Of a DNA stretch of 48,804 nt, positions 1 to 11,400 are shown piece by piece. The position numbers were made by a program, and so were the translations under genes. The notes beneath the pieces were generated by a model. It was not told the DNA's origin. It saw only the letters and a program-made list of their open reading frames with translations, and did not search any database. Positions within the stretch are counted from its first letter, which is position 1. Each line of letters begins with the position of its first letter. The stretch is from Phoronis australis (lineage: Eukaryota > Phoronida > Phoronidae): positions 64,001 to 112,804 of the forward strand of contig NMRA01000095.1 in the NCBI GenBank assembly GCA_002633005.1, given 5' to 3'.

Positions 1-3000
1 CATTTTGAAAATAATTCCCAAAATATTTATAGAGCACTACATATACATGAAGCGCACTGCTTGACAGTGTTAAATTAATCTTATTAGCCATTTCTGATAT
101 ATGATGCTTCAAGTTCATCCAAACTGCGACAAGAACTTTCTGGGGGTATTGCTCCGTTGCTAATACACTAATGTCCATCATTGTCAGTTTGCCCAAAGCG
201 CTTCGCACTTGTGAGTGTCTGAAATGTGACTTGTTCTTATTGCTTAGTTTACACCGCCCGATCCTCACTGCACCGCGCTTGCTTTTTGAAGTGTTCTACT
301 ATTCATTGCGTTACAATCGTTTATGGTCAATTAGCCTCAGTAAAACAATCATTCAAAAAATCAATCAAATATTGTTTGAGTACCGAGGCGTGTACCACGA
401 GAGTAGATACATAAGACAGTGTCTCTACAACCCCTGTCTTCTATTCTCTCACATCCCCACTTCCCTTTGACTGGATCATGTGCCAGTCGCGCATTCCCTG
501 CTCGTTTTTCACTTATCAGACAATAGTTTTTATCCCGATTCAATTTTGAAGAATAGATGTACCCTTCCATGGACATTTTATCATCTGCAGACTTGGTATA
601 CTATTTTTGCGAATGTTTTGGTGAATTAAAAACTGCAGTACTGCGTTAGGCACCTACATGTTCCGTCTGAAGGTATCAATTCTATTGTTCTTTGTAGTCT
701 ATTTTAGTCGAATGACGAAAGGTATGCAGACTTAACGTGTGTGTTATTGGTTTAGAATTCAGCACTTCACACGAAAACGCCACATGTTTAATTTTGCAAA
801 ACGGTGTGTACATATTTCAAAGCAATGAACTACACTGTATACTCCTGGTATAGTTCATTGTTAAAAGTAAACAAGGAAATCCGGTGGCCAAAATGTTACC
901 CAATACAACTCCAGTCTGGTCAAAAGATCGTTGTACACGTAAACCTGTGTTCTTTCACAGAGGTCGTAACACAAACAAACCGTTTACGTTTGTGGGAATT
1001 TTCGCTCTGGTTACGTAACACGCGTACAAGGAAACGCTCACGTGAAAAGCTCTTCTGTTGTTCATCTACTTAACAAACTCTCCTTCTTCACATGGTGAGT
1101 GGATGATGTAAAAACTCCCAAGTAATCATAAGGAAATGCGCTTAACACCAAATACTAGCAACATTCATTGTCACCTACAAAATACAAAATATGTATCTTT
1201 CGTACTGGCACACACCAGTGACGGACAATTCAGTTGAAATGATTTGAAATTGAAAGGGACTATTAATCCTTATAACATCACAAAAAGTTTTGATTTAGAT
1301 GACAAAACTCACGGCATTGGTATCAATTTGTTCTTTTAGTTAAAATTGATGTCAATAGGAGTTCAAAAGAAAAGACTGCTCTATAGGGAAATCACACTTT
1401 GCACACCCAGATAGATACCACTTTCCTCTGATAAAGGAAGTGGAATATTAGTAATTCAAAAGTTCACTTCTTAGACGGAACGCAGGTTTCTCCGATTAGA
1501 ACCACAAAAAGAACCTATACGCCGTTTTATAGCACTGGCATGGCTGCTATAACAAGGTAGTGTTACAATGCTTACGTAACACGTGTTACCTCACTGCCTA
1601 CGGAATTTCGTGCCAGTGTTTTGCATTATTTGAAACCTCTTATACTGTTTATTAGCCATGGCCAAATTTCCTCGTGAGGCCAAAGGAGATTGAGAGCTAC
1701 TTGCGTTACGCAACTTCTGTCTGGGTCATGATGTGCTTCCTTCTATCACACAAAATAATATTTGGGAGGCAAAGTCTCCCCAGTAAAGAAATAGCCAAGA
1801 CGGAAACAAACTTCGGGATATCACATCGTCCACGAATTCGATGCTTGAAAACGAGGTGTTGTGTACACACTATAAAATAATGATTCGGTATGTTTGGAGC
1901 AGGCGCAGTTTCACGTGCGCGCTGTTAAGATTGATGCTAAAAAGAGCAATCATTTTGGCAGCTTTACCGAAGTGTGCAGTGACTAATAACTGCCTCTCCT
2001 ACAGGAAGCTGTATTACCGATCAGGCAGAGAAAAACTGAAGATGATACAAATCGTTTTTTTTTTGTAAAAACAAGAAACTGATTAATCCTCATGGGAGAA
2101 AACTTTAAACAGTGGTTCAATAAATGTCCATATAGTCACACCAGATAACCATCAAATGTATTGATCTTCACAGACAGGTGATTCAACAATAAGTTGCAAA
2201 TATCGTCATTTCAATGAATGAATTTATCAAAGGTAAAATTGCCCCACCTGGACTTCGAACACATTTTGTTGTTTGGACAAGGGTCTGTTCAAGCGCATGA
2301 TGCTAATTAATCTTTCCCCTCGCCCGCCGTAGCTTTCTTTCGGGTCACTTCGCATTACATTGAGTATAATTTTCTAACACAAGTCAACTGTGAAACGTCT
2401 CTTCTTGTAAATACATCTCCAGAAAGTTTCATCATTCCGTTAAACAGAACCATTCAACAACTGCCACTATGTTTAAGAATTTGACAAAAGCTTAGTCGCT
2501 GCTCAAGAAAACATGTCGGGGTCCGAGTATGCAGGGATTCTTCCGTAGAACACGAGTTTTGATAAACAACCTTTTATTTTTGCAATAAATTTTAATATAA
2601 ACTGGATAACATTCATTTTTATTTGTAGTGTGAGGAGGGCAATTTACATTTGAGTCTACGATATGCGAATGATTTATCTAAAAAGAAACAGTAGCCATGA
2701 GAGGTTAACAGGAAGAGTGAACTCAAGTCTTACTATGAGCTCTCAATTACATGTATGGCAAATATTTGCATGAATTGCTGTTTGATATTGTGACACACAC
2801 ATCTGGAAGGTGTCCACAAAAATGAGACCAGTGTGTATTTAAGTTACATTAATTTGCTAAAAAATCGTCGGTACTTTACTCTTATACAGTCACTGACTGT
2901 TTTAAAGAGAAATGAATTACCACAAGAATAAATTAACATATCTTCATGGATTTTTGCAGTTTATGAACTTTATGTTTTAAAACTATTTTCAGAATTTATC

Positions 3001-4089
3001 TATCGACTTATGAAACATGAGAACCACCACATTGGTTCATCAATGTTCACCAAAATACCACCCAGTCATAACGTCATTGTCATTGCCTTGATGTAATTTA
3101 CATGCACAACAATCATGGGGCACAACCGTTCATTTTCTTGTAATTATAATATTTCTTGATCAAGCGTACTCAAGTCAGTACCATCTGTCTTGAACAAACT
3201 AATTCTCACTTCTGCTGCACTTAAAAGCGTTTCTACTGCGAGGGGGGAAACTACAGTTGCAGTTCTAGCGTATATAATGCACGTAGTTCCCGGTACCATA
3301 CGTTAAATCCTTACGGCTAACCTATTGCTGTCCAGTCAAATTACGCATCGCACTGAACATTTTTTCTAACTTCACATTGACGTCATTTATCATCAAAAAT
3401 TTGCAAGGTCGGGACCATAACTGAATTCACAATAGAATTGCATTGCACTCAAGTTTTCCCGTCACCCTGGCGTTCATCTGACTTAGCTTGTGGAAGTGGT
3501 GTGGGAAGACATCTTTGAATAAAATGATGAAAGCAGTATTTTTTCATTTCTACCATTTCATATAACCATATTTGAGATGCAGTTTTCAACACTCAGGAAC
3601 GACGAACACATACACGCACACACACTGTTTATGTATCGATAATGATTCTTCGATTATTGGTTTAAATAATGAACCAGAAATGTTGATGAATGAATGTCGC
3701 AAGCAAATTCAGTTTACACCATGCACTGCCCACATGTTGAACAGTTGAATCACTTCTATTAGTCAGAAGAACCGGTGCATAACATGGATTTTTAGTCAGT
3801 TTTTAATGAAATTATTACTTTTCATGAAGTTGATAAGTGTATGAATGACATGAAATTGGGTAAAGTTGCTCGAAATCATTGTATTTCGTTGTAATTTCTC
3901 AAATTCGCATCAACCGCATTTAAACAGTCTCTCGTCTGTATAATAAAATGTTTGATAAGGGGAATTACCGGTCTCAATGGAATTCAAGTATTACAGTCCC
4001 GGTGTTTAAGTCTGGAAATAAGAATGACTCAGCCCAGATACAAAGAAATCACACTGTTACAGGTGGCTCTCAATATATTTGCGCGGTTG
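1..4089. other. Upstream non-coding DNA, nothing recognised
   Basis: AT-rich sequence with stops in all frames. The longest open stretches, at 171-470, 804-1073 and 1674-1880, show no recognisable domain, no conserved-looking residue pattern and no flanking exon partners. No tRNA, rRNA or tandem array was seen. It is probably intergenic and could hold distal regulatory DNA of the gene that starts at 8355. Confidence 0.5.
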
Positions 4090-4131
4090 TTATGTAACTG
4101 ACTCCATTCATGGACGGATTCGAACAATACT

Positions 4132-4503
4132 GTGTGTAGGACTCAAGTTGGTTTCAGGAAGGGGTATTCCACAGTGGATAACATGTTTATTCTAGGTACA
4201 CTAATAAACAAATATCTATTGAAAAATAGAGACCGGTTAAACTGTCTTTTTGTCGACTTTAAAAAAGCATTCGACTGGGTCTGGCGAGAGGGTTTTAAGT
4301 ATAAACTGTATAATTTTGGAAAATATGGAAAAATGCATAAAATTCTAAACAGTACATGTATGTATGAAAACGTGAAGTCTTGCGTCTCGTTGATTGAGGA
4401 TGGTTACGTAACCGATTTCTTCCAATGTACGATTGGTGTGAGACAAGGGTGCCAATATCTCTCCCTTTCGCTTCTCGCTATTTATAAATTATTTAGAAAA
4501 TGA
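4132..4503 (+). pseudogene. Reverse transcriptase core fragment of a non-LTR element
   Basis: About 123 residues covering reverse transcriptase motifs: a QVGFRKGYST start typical of non-LTR RT fingers, motif A as FVDFKKAFDWVW (the FxDFxxAFD form), and motif B as GVRQGC. The frame then breaks. The expected Y-A-D-D motif C is found downstream near 4567 as Y-H-D followed by LVLVAET, so one of the two catalytic aspartates is lost. What is seen is a dead copy; that it once drove retrotransposition follows from the family. Confidence 0.85.
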
Positions 4504-5086
4504 TTTATAAAATGTTCAGGGATCGTGTGTAAATATTGGAATATTCTATTGATATTTGTTGTTGTTTACCATGATTTGGTTCTCGTCGCTGAAACCGCCT
4601 TGCACAGATTACTTACCAAACTAGAAGAATATTGTATTAAATGGAAGCTTCATGTGGAAGACAACAATTATAGTCTTCAGAAAAGGGGTGATACTTGAGA
4701 AATTATGAAAAGTGGAAATTATTTGGCGAGATTGTACAAACGACGTCAGAGTATAACTATTTGGGTGCGAAGGCGCAGAAAACGTTAGCTGACAAAGTGG
4801 CACAGGCTATTTTGTACTAAAAAGCACATGTTTAAATACAATGACTTTTCAGTGTAAATGTGGTTTAAAGTGTTTGACACAAAAATATTACCGATCTTGT
4901 TGTATGGTTCTGAGATTTGGGGATTTCACCCAGCACAAGACTTAGAAATCGACATAATTAGGTAAATTTTGTTGGGACTTGGTCAGCATGTGTCAAACGC
5001 TGCAATGATGGGGAGCTTGGTAGAGTGACAATGAAGGTACATCTACTGTTGAGAATTGTTAAATACAGGTTAAAGGTTATCAAATT

Positions 5087-5593
5087 ATGTTAGTGTGCTA
5101 TAATGTGCAATATGAAATGGCTGGGCAAAATAAGTCTTGCTGGGCTCTAAATGTTAAACGATTGGCATTTGCTTATGGTTTTGGAGTTGTTTGGATACAA
5201 CAAGGTGTGTGCGATGCTGCCTCATTTATAAGCGAATTTAAACAACGATGCTTTGATATTGACATCCAGGGTTGGGACGACAATATGTTTTCTCTATCGC
5301 TAGTTATTTATAAAATAGTTAAATGTAATTTTATAGTAGAAAAATACGTAACGTCTCTAGAAAATAGTTTTTACAGAGTAGCCTTCGCAAGATTTAGATG
5401 CTCGGCACATTCATTAATGATTGTTCAGGGAATCTTTAGTGGACTTGATACAGAGGAGAGAATATGTCCCTGCTGTGGAATAGATAGTTTTCATAATTTT
5501 TTACAGACTCATGATTTAACTGTCCTGAAAAAAGTTGCTAGATATTTAATTGATGAGGAAAAATGTCGAAATGATTTCCTTGATATGAATTAG
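5087..5593 (+). pseudogene. C-terminal region of the same non-LTR polyprotein
   Basis: An open stretch of 168 codons lies about 580 bases downstream of the RT core. It contains the pattern usual after the RT thumb in many animal LINEs: a Trp-rich helical part (SCWALNVKRLAFAYGFG), an FKQRCFDIDIQGW segment, then FRCSAHSL and a small Cys/His cluster (ERICPCCG, HNF). The intervening DNA at 4504-5086 holds matching remnants in shifted frames. This is part of the element, not a host gene. The Cys cluster is shorter than usual and the end may be truncated. Confidence 0.75.
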
Positions 5594-5690
5594 TTTAGAT
5601 TTGAAAAATCTTGAAGTGTCTAATAGTATGTGTTGTATATTTGTAATGTGGGCCGGAGGCCTGTTACATGAAATAAACATAGATGTACAT

Positions 5691-8354
5691 ATTCCATACT
5701 ACAGTACATAGTCGTTTATTAGTAAAGTGAATATACTCTCTATACGTACAGTAATGGAGCCACATTTTCAGACGTCTGTCCACGTTAACATATGTAATTC
5801 ATTGGAATCAAACGAGTGCATGGTAGCACTGCAAACAATACAGCCATCCAAGGAAAAACACACCAGCCAATTCTGCGCATTTTTGTCAAACCACAAATCC
5901 GCCCTGTTCACCGGTATTAAAGCACAAAAAATGCGTCGCCCATAATACCCGCAAATCAGCTGAACACGTTTTCCCTTTACAACGACGTTTCGTAACACAT
6001 GTAGGTAAGTAGCTTATCGTGTGATAGCAGTAAATATGGAACTTCGGCAAGAGAACACACGTGTTCGATTTACAAATGTCTGATTGGGGATAAACGATAA
6101 TCAACTAGAAGTGATATGACTAGCGTAAATCGAACAATGCACCTTCATGATGTTATTTTTGGTATAAAGACAAGTTTAGGAACTGTATATACATCCAAAC
6201 AATACATGCAATAGGTGAAGAAGAGTCCCGTGGCTTTCATGCGCTACAACAATCTTAATCAGTGGCAGATTTAAGGGGCCCCCTAAAATTTTCTCAGATT
6301 CTATTGGGCAGTTCAGGGATGAGAATTTCTGGTGGGAAAAATAGTGGCTAATGCTATGCCGTAGCCACCCGAACTCAAAATACTGGGCAAACCCCTGTTA
6401 CTTGTGTTTCCTTTGGAATCTTGATAAATCACTACAAGGCATAACATATAAAACCCTATGTCTTACTACCAGAATTGACATCTCTTTAATTACTCCCACC
6501 CCCGTATTTGAGTGATCGGCACTCTTTCTTTGTTCACCTGTCTCGAAATTTTCCAAGCTCTGGAAGCGGGGTTTTGAATAGTGTGACAGGGAGTCCGTGG
6601 GCGCATGCGTCAAAAAGTTGTGGGCACGCTTATTTCACACATGGCATTCTGCAAGCCGGTAGATGTCCCACAAAAATTATCACTCCTCCTGATTTTAGCC
6701 AATATTAACGTGGAACTTTTGGCGAACGAAATTTCATACCCATGTAGGTAAAAGTCCACACATACATAGAGATATATATGCATGTACAGATACACGCATT
6801 TTATGTCTGTGTATTTGTGTGTTCGCGTGCACGTGCGTGTGTTTATACAATCAAAGGTATGTACATGACTCAGAAATTTATGATCGGATTCACATACTCT
6901 ACGGTTTACGAGCTATTCTCCTAAACGGTGATAACAATTGTTTTCAAATATTTCGACTTTTGCATGAGAGGCTCTCGAAAAATTCGTAATCTATTTGATT
7001 ATTTCTTACAATTTAGCGATTTTTGATCACAGTAATAGCGAATTTGGGATCTTGTTTACCTTTATATTTGATGGTGTTATTGATGTCAATGTTGTGCAAT
7101 GAATGGAATTTGGTTTTTATAAATTTTACTAAGAAGGCGGACTCACAGGATCCAATTAATATGAGGTTAAGAAAAGCTAAATCTCAAATTATCTAGGCTT
7201 TCTACTTTCAAAACCTAGATATTTGGCTAAGAACAGACTAGTCTACACGATCCTACATAATCTTAAAACTCCCATACTCATAATCATTCTCAGTTACTAG
7301 TTGAATTTCCATTCTCGAAATCTTTAGCTTTGCCACGTTGTTCCAAACCTGCATTCACTTCCTGCATAGACATAAGAGAACGTCTTTTCTCACATGACCT
7401 GGAATGTGTTACGACATGATTGGTTAACAACACCGAGTACGTATATTATTATGTTGCATGAGCAAAGCACAAAGTAGTGCAAAGTAGAAATCCATACGCC
7501 TGAGATTTTATCGTCAGCAAAACACTAAAACAACCTAACGCGCCAACCAACCAATGCCGGAATTTCGAGAAAGTTATGATAGACAATAAGGTGTCGTCAA
7601 GCCTCGGGATTTTGACGAAATTTCCAAGAGGTTTTACCCATGTCATTAACCCGAGACTCGTGTAGGATATTTTCTATTTCTATACTTACACTTTAATTTA
7701 CTGTCGCTTCATTATAGTCAGAAATTCATAAAGCGGATTTTAACGCAAAAAAAAATCTATCGAAACTTACGCCCAAACAATGCTCATACAACACAACAGC
7801 AAATGTTTTCAAATTTTTAGTTGATGCAGCACCATGATTTTCATCTACAGTATACAAATTCCTCTACAGTTGCAACCCCTAAATCAAATACAGTATCATT
7901 CATCTCATGAGTAGCTGAGGAAAAGACAAGTTAAATTTTTGGAATAAAGCCATATAAGGTGAATATGTTAGCAAGATAGCGATAGGTCTCTGTCCATTCT
8001 CTACTATAAAAGCTATACTTTTTGAGAAAAAACTTCATACATTTTTTCACCCAAGCTTTGACTTGATGTCATTCGATTCTTTTAATAAACTGGGTACATT
8101 TACATTTACATTTATCAGAATTTTCTGACGGGACCAAATATACTCAATGAGCCTGGGCGTAAGCAAGAAAAGTCCTCCAGCAGTAGTAGAGTTACCGAAA
8201 CCCCTGTTAGACGTGGCTAAACGAAACTGCATTTGTTACGTCATTTAAATAAACAAGTTGCGTTGCCGACCCAAGCTGACGGTTCATTTCCTTGAAAGCT
8301 TAAATTGATATCATTCGGTTTCCTGGTTGAAGTCACAGTGAGTTATCAACAGCG
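5691..8354. other. Non-coding DNA upstream of the VWDE-like gene
   Basis: No coding feature is supported. A short transposon-end-like motif (GTGGCAGATTTAAGGGG) occurs near 6261, and an alternating TG/CA/TA-rich tract lies at about 6755-6846. The last 100-200 bases before 8355 should hold the 5' UTR and promoter of the gene. TTTAAATAAAC near 8244 is AT-rich, but it cannot be called a TATA box with confidence. Confidence 0.4.
6755..6846. repeat. Alternating purine-pyrimidine low-complexity tract
   Basis: The tract is rich in TA, CA, TG and GTGCACGTGCGTGTG steps, so long stretches alternate purine and pyrimidine. Such DNA can adopt Z-form structure and mutates by slippage. No gene is present. 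Confidence 0.5.
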
Positions 8355-8415
8355 ATGGCAGCAAGATTTGTAGCCCAAGCGATATTTTGTTGTGTATTGA
8401 TAACTATCACGGCAG
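8355..8415 (+). CDS. VWDE-like: Exon 1: signal peptide of the VWDE-like protein
   Basis: The ATG at 8355 opens a 20-codon hydrophobic leader (MAARFVAQAIFCCVLITITA) ending in a small residue, with the GTAAG donor directly after 8415 (phase 1). This is a typical secretory signal, with cleavage probably at or just after the exon junction. The start was chosen because it is the only ATG giving a leader in phase with exon 2. Intron 1 (8416-10226) holds nothing recognised. Confidence 0.85.
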
Positions 8416-11400
8416 GTAAGATGTTTGCTTTTAAAAACTCTTAGATTGGAATACAAATGAGTGCAACATCAATAATATAATAATATTAAACTCGCCAAGT
8501 TCGTTCTTTCAGTTTTCGTAATTTTGAAAGTAACTGCTATCAGCCAATTCATGTACACCGTCAACTAATCAACGTCTGCCACTTACGTAATCACCGGACG
8601 GGAAAACAACGAAATCATTGATATTTCTTTAATGTTGAAGATTCCTCAATTATTCCCAAAATAAGTGCTTGTTTAGCTAGATTTTGTGTTTAACATGATC
8701 GAAAATGTCAAAAAGTGCAAAAGTCTATTGTTGTCACGTTTTCATATGTTCATAAAGCAAAACAAATGTCAGCTGCACTTTTGCTATGGGGGAGAATTGG
8801 TATACCTTCAGGTGGAAAATCAGAGAACATATTAATTCTTTTCATTTCTTCGTGCCGAAAACGATCTTTCAAGAACAACAAAAAAGCCGAATGAATCTTT
8901 TCCTTTGGAAGACACTTGAAACTCAAATGATGGAAATGACGGTAGAAGTGCAGACTAATTTTCTTTGAAAGACAAACTGGTGCTATCATACTTGCCTTTC
9001 TAGATCCTGAGGAAAGGTAAACTATGGCATTTCTATTGTTTTCGTGGATGAATTTGTGAAATTTATTGCGCTACAAAAGGCGCCTTCCTATTGTCCTCAT
9101 GCTTAGTACGTGACCACTCGCTACTACGAGGTGCGAGTAGTAGTGATAACAACGACTCACCTGTGAACACTACTGCACATACATGTAGTGTACCTAATTA
9201 TCGGACGGACCCTAAATATCGGACATAAAATACAATCTTACTTGAAGTGCAATCTGAGAAATGAATGACCAATTCTTATTCCGCTGTAATGCATTCAATG
9301 TCCGGCACTGTCTCGTTTTTTCTAGCGTTTCCTCGTTTTGATTTCACTAAGAGAGGGTGCAATTTAGACCCTTAAGTCGACCTAAAGTAGACGATCTCCT
9401 TAATCGGTTATAAAATTTGAAACCATCTCATTGAATTGACAATGTGTCACTGTTTTATTTTTCATTTGTTTTTTAAACTCAAGTCAAACCCCAGCAGTGC
9501 ACGAGCGGATGTCATATCAAGAAGGCAAAGAAATACTAAAAATTGCAGTGTGTTTGCACGTGCTTTAGTCGTCTGCACTGATTCATCGAAATGTCTTGGC
9601 GCTGTCACCAGGTTTCATTTTATGCTTAATTTTGTTGCGAATGGAGCTGTGTTCTAGCAGCATATATTATGTCAAAACACTCGAGCTGAAACTTGGCTAC
9701 AAGGTGCCCGCGGCCGGCATTACTCGGTTATTCAGCTTTCCGCGGTGTGCCGTATGGGAAACACGGTGTCCGATATTAAAGTTCTCAAAGGTTTGTTAGT
9801 TGTGTTTTTTAAAGATCAGTCATAACATAAACGTAGCATTCGGTGAACAGATATAGTAACAGAACAATTTCGTAAAGTTAGGTCTTTACATCAGCAAAGA
9901 ATTCACAACAATCCGTAGTATTATATTTTCAATTAAGTATAATGCAAAATGTGCCAAAACGTTCTTGACTGTACTGCAATCCTTGGTACATGTACTATGA
10001 ACGTCGCCTCTGAACAACTGCGGTGAAATCGTTACGACATCTGCGATGCGAATGCTCATGAACACTATTGTCCTGCAATGAAATGCAGCAATAATCAAGC
10101 CTGTCAGTTTTTAGTTTTCCAAATCCAGTTGTAGTGCGGAATTTGAGACGGAATCTTTAAACAGGTGTCGTGAGTACATGGTTTCCTCTATATTTGTGTC
10201 ATTAAAAATCACAAATGTTATTGCAGGTGGTGCACAGCAATGTCCAGCGTACGTTACGCTGAAGAATCAAGAGTTTAGGAATACCTTTTATGGACCTGGT
10301 GTTGCAGACACATTGCATTGTGACAGGTCTCTCGTGCCGGGCTGGTACCGCTTCCAGTCGTTAGCTGGCAGCACAGTGCCAACTTCTTGTGTCGAGCTCT
10401 ATCACTGTGGTACTAAATATCCAGTGTGGATGACGGGTAAGTTGTGATAGTTCTCGCCTCTGGCATATTACAGCTTTTCATCTGACACGTCATGCATTAC
10501 TTAGGGAGATTAGATTCCGATTCGATGGCGTTCCAGTGAGGAGAACTCGTATATTTTACTCGTTCACCCCAAAGAAGCAGAGATCTTGTGCTGGGGCTGA
10601 TTTGGTTAAGCAAAGCAACTAACATTTTTTGCTGTCAAGAGAAGACGGGTGTCATATTTTATTGTGTGTTAATAGAAGCCTCATATTTGACCCCTACTTT
10701 TCCAAATCTTTATAATACAAAGTTATATGTTTATAAGAAAACATCAAAAATTGTATCAAGTAAAATCTAATGACAACCAATTACAGTAAAAGTCATTTAG
10801 TTTACGACACACTATGACTGACGAGTGGTGCTATTTATTCTCATATTTAACAAAATCGATTATTGGGGACAAATAAAACAACAAGAATAATGTAGATTTT
10901 AAGTTGTATTGGGAATTTCAGGGTCACAGCTCTACAAATAAATATTTCACAGAAGGAACCAGATGGGTTCCTTAATTACAAGAGATAACACACACATTTC
11001 CGATACCCANGAAAACTTCATTTTAAGTGAAATGTGTAAAACTTACATTTCAGCTATCATCTACGCTCATTACAAATGTGAACACAGTGATTGTAATCTC
11101 TTGCAGGAGAAATACCTTCCGTAGAAGATGGCACGGTAACGCGAACGTTTTGCGTAATGGGGAACAACTTTAATTGTGAGGTTTGCAAAACGTATGGAGA
11201 TGTTTGTTGCGCTGAAAAATTACAAATTGAAGTGCGCAACTGCAGTTCCTCAGAAGAACATGTCCTCTACAATTTACCGAGAGTATCTGGTTGTCCTGCA
11301 GCATTTTGTGCGGGTACGTATTGACCAAAGTGGCTTTCCTTCTTGTAAAGCGTGAGAAATTAGTATTTTGCCATACAGTGTATTTTAATCGAATACCATA

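Larger units (their letters stand above)
4090..5690 (+). mobile_element. 5'-truncated, decayed non-LTR (LINE) retrotransposon
   Basis: Two coding relics in the same orientation, a reverse transcriptase core and a C-terminal region, are separated by a stretch of frameshifts and stops. They are followed by a short 3' tail holding GGCCGGAGGCC and then GAAATAAAC near 5650-5680, which resembles a LINE 3' UTR. The 5' half (ORF1 and endonuclease) is absent, as expected from 5' truncation during target-primed reverse transcription. The 5' boundary is uncertain (about 4080-4130). The protein resembles CR1/L2/Jockey-like elements, but the clade cannot be fixed by eye. Confidence 0.85.

Noticed and set aside
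6255-6300. GTGGCAGATTTAAGGGGCCCCC as a hAT-type transposon end
   Set aside because: No matching inverted end or target duplication was found nearby; it is at most a short fragment.
5691-8354. Overlapping frames on both strands at 5727-6104
   Set aside because: They are short, in conflicting frames, without motifs; consistent with chance.
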